A program made the position numbers and the translations under genes. Positions 7,060 to 8,265 of a stretch of 8,265 nucleotides of DNA are shown in pieces (position 1 is the stretch's first letter; every line of letters begins with the position of its first letter). The notes beneath the pieces are model-generated. The model did not search any database, was not told the DNA's origin, and saw nothing but the letters and a program-made list of their open reading frames with translations. Source of the stretch: Chitinophagaceae bacterium (lineage in GTDB: Bacteria; Bacteroidota; Bacteroidia; Chitinophagales; Chitinophagaceae). Location of the stretch: the NCBI GenBank assembly GCA_947463755.1, contig CANHUK010000052.1, forward strand, positions 1 to 8,265, read 5' to 3'.

Positions 7060-8265
7060 ATGGCCGACAAGGACTTCCCGATCTCAGGCTTCAGTTCGCT
7101 GGCCATTCATGCCGGCCACGAGCAGGACCCGAACTACGCGCACCTCACCCCCATCTACGCCAGTTCGACCTACGTGTTCGATGAGGCGGAACAAGGTATG
7201 AGGCGTTTCAGCGGTGAAGAACCGGGTTATATTTACTCGCGGTGGGGCAATCCCAATATGACGGAAGCCGAGGAGAAAATTGCGGCCATGGAAACCTTCG
7301 GGGTGACTGATGCCGCGGGAGCCCCGCTCAAAGTCAAGGCACTCCTGCATGCATCAGGGATGGCAGCCATCTCTACCCTGCTGCTCGCCAACCTCAAACA
7401 GGGCGATAAGATCCTCTCCCACTTTTCGCTCTACGGCGGAACCCAGGACCTCCTCAACAGACTCCTTCCCTCCCTCGGCATGGGATCTGTCATCGTAGAT
7501 ATGCGGGATCCGCAGCGCGCAGAAGACGCCCTCAAAGCAGACCCTTCCATCAGGATGGTCTATCTCGAAACCCCGGCAAATCCGACGATCCAGTGTGTGG
7601 ACATCGAAACACTTGCTGAGATCGCACACCGTTACGGATGCATTGTCGCCTGCGACAACACCTTCGCCACCCCATACCTGCAACAGCCCTTCCGCTTTGG
7701 GGCAGATTTTGTCGTGCACTCAACCACCAAATTCCTGAACGGACATGGCACCCTTATTGGCGGGGTGCTCCTGGGTAGGGATGTGGAATTCATGCGCACG
7801 CACGGCACGAAGATCCACCGTATGCTTGGTGGCAACAGCAACGGGTTCGACGCCTTCCTGCTCGTCAATGGCATGAAAACCCTAGAAGTGCGGATGGAAC
7901 GCCACTGCCATAACGCCATGGAAGTCGCCTCTTTCCTGGATGAACACCCGGCCGTCGCACGCGTGAACTACAACGGACTGCCACACCACCCCGACCACCT
8001 CGTGGCCATGAAGCAGATGAGACACCCCGGCGCCATGCTCAGCTTCGAAATGAAGGATGGCCTGCAGGCCGGTATCCGCGTCATGAACCGGCTCAGACTC
8101 TGCACCCGCACCGTCTCCCTCGGAACCTGTGACACGCTGCTCTGCCACCCCGCCTCCATGACACATGCCAGCGTGCCCAGGGAAGACAGGCTTAAATATG
8201 GAATTTCTGACGGACTGATCCGGGTGAGCGTCGGCATGGAGAACATACAGGACATCATCACGGAC
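7060..8265 (+). CDS. PLP-dependent Cys/Met metabolism enzyme, methionine gamma-lyase-like or cystathionine gamma-synthase/lyase-like (partial at 3' end)
   Basis: This fold-type I PLP enzyme belongs to the family that makes or breaks C-S bonds at the gamma carbon of methionine, homocysteine or cystathionine. The window holds 402 codons and ends on a codon boundary without a stop; the family averages about 400-430 residues, so only a short tail is missing. Visible active-site elements are Tyr59-Ser-Arg61 (phosphate contact from the neighbouring subunit), SGMAAIS (99-105), Tyr125 in LYGGT, Asp199 in DNTFATP (pyridine nitrogen), the Schiff-base Lys224 in HSTTKFLNGHG, SLGTCDTLLCHPASMTH (353-369) and Arg388 in IRVSVG (substrate carboxylate). 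The C-terminal half most resembles methionine gamma-lyase, yet the cysteine typical of that enzyme (Cys116 in Pseudomonas putida) is Gly127 here, and there is an extra ~11-residue stretch near 80-93. Substrate is therefore left open. It starts 77 bases after fabH with no clear terminator between, so read-through is possible. Confidence 0.85.
   Translation, partial: MADKDFPISGFSSLAIHAGHEQDPNYAHLTPIYASSTYVFDEAEQGMRRFSGEEPGYIYSRWGNPNMTEAEEKIAAMETFGVTDAAGAPLKVKALLHASGMAAISTLLLANLKQGDKILSHFSLYGGTQDLLNRLLPSLGMGSVIVDMRDPQRAEDALKADPSIRMVYLETPANPTIQCVDIETLAEIAHRYGCIVACDNTFATPYLQQPFRFGADFVVHSTTKFLNGHGTLIGGVLLGRDVEFMRTHGTKIHRMLGGNSNGFDAFLLVNGMKTLEVRMERHCHNAMEVASFLDEHPAVARVNYNGLPHHPDHLVAMKQMRHPGAMLSFEMKDGLQAGIRVMNRLRLCTRTVSLGTCDTLLCHPASMTHASVPREDRLKYGISDGLIRVSVGMENIQDIITD

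Noticed and set aside
7354..7719. Minus-strand open frames inside the PLP enzyme gene, also 7882-8166
   Set aside because: They run antisense to conserved PLP-binding motifs and have no own features.

Overview
The window reads as an ordinary chromosomal stretch of a Bacteroidota bacterium with a fairly high G+C content. The main evidence is a gene for SprA (called Sov in Porphyromonas), the giant outer-membrane translocon of the type IX secretion system, which is found essentially only in that phylum. Further support is a perfect copy of the Bacteroidota promoter element TAnnTTTG upstream of ruvA, and the lack of clear Shine-Dalgarno sequences before the genes. The base composition and the presence of SprA fit groups such as Chitinophagales or Saprospirales better than Bacteroides, but the lineage below phylum is a guess.

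Layout: positions 1-5246 (minus strand) are one uninterrupted reading frame for the first ~1,750 residues of SprA; its C-terminal part lies beyond the left edge. Just upstream on the same strand, with a gap of only 35 bases, is ruvA (5282-5869), which encodes the Holliday-junction-binding subunit of RuvABC. The two genes probably form one transcript. A 120-base divergent intergenic region (5870-5989) carries a candidate ruvA promoter and an unusual set of TAGGC half-sites spaced exactly 10 bases apart. On the plus strand follow fabH (5990-6982, complete), the condensing enzyme that starts fatty acid synthesis, and a PLP-dependent enzyme of the cystathionine gamma-synthase / methionine gamma-lyase family (7060-8265) that runs off the right edge.

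The genes do not form one pathway. ruvA serves recombination and repair, sprA protein export and gliding, fabH lipid synthesis, and the PLP enzyme sulfur amino acid metabolism. No RNA gene, mobile element, CRISPR array or clear intrinsic terminator was seen. I found no evidence of a new multi-gene system. The points worth a second look are the start codon of sprA, the phased repeat in the divergent promoter region, and two departures of the PLP enzyme from characterised methionine gamma-lyases.
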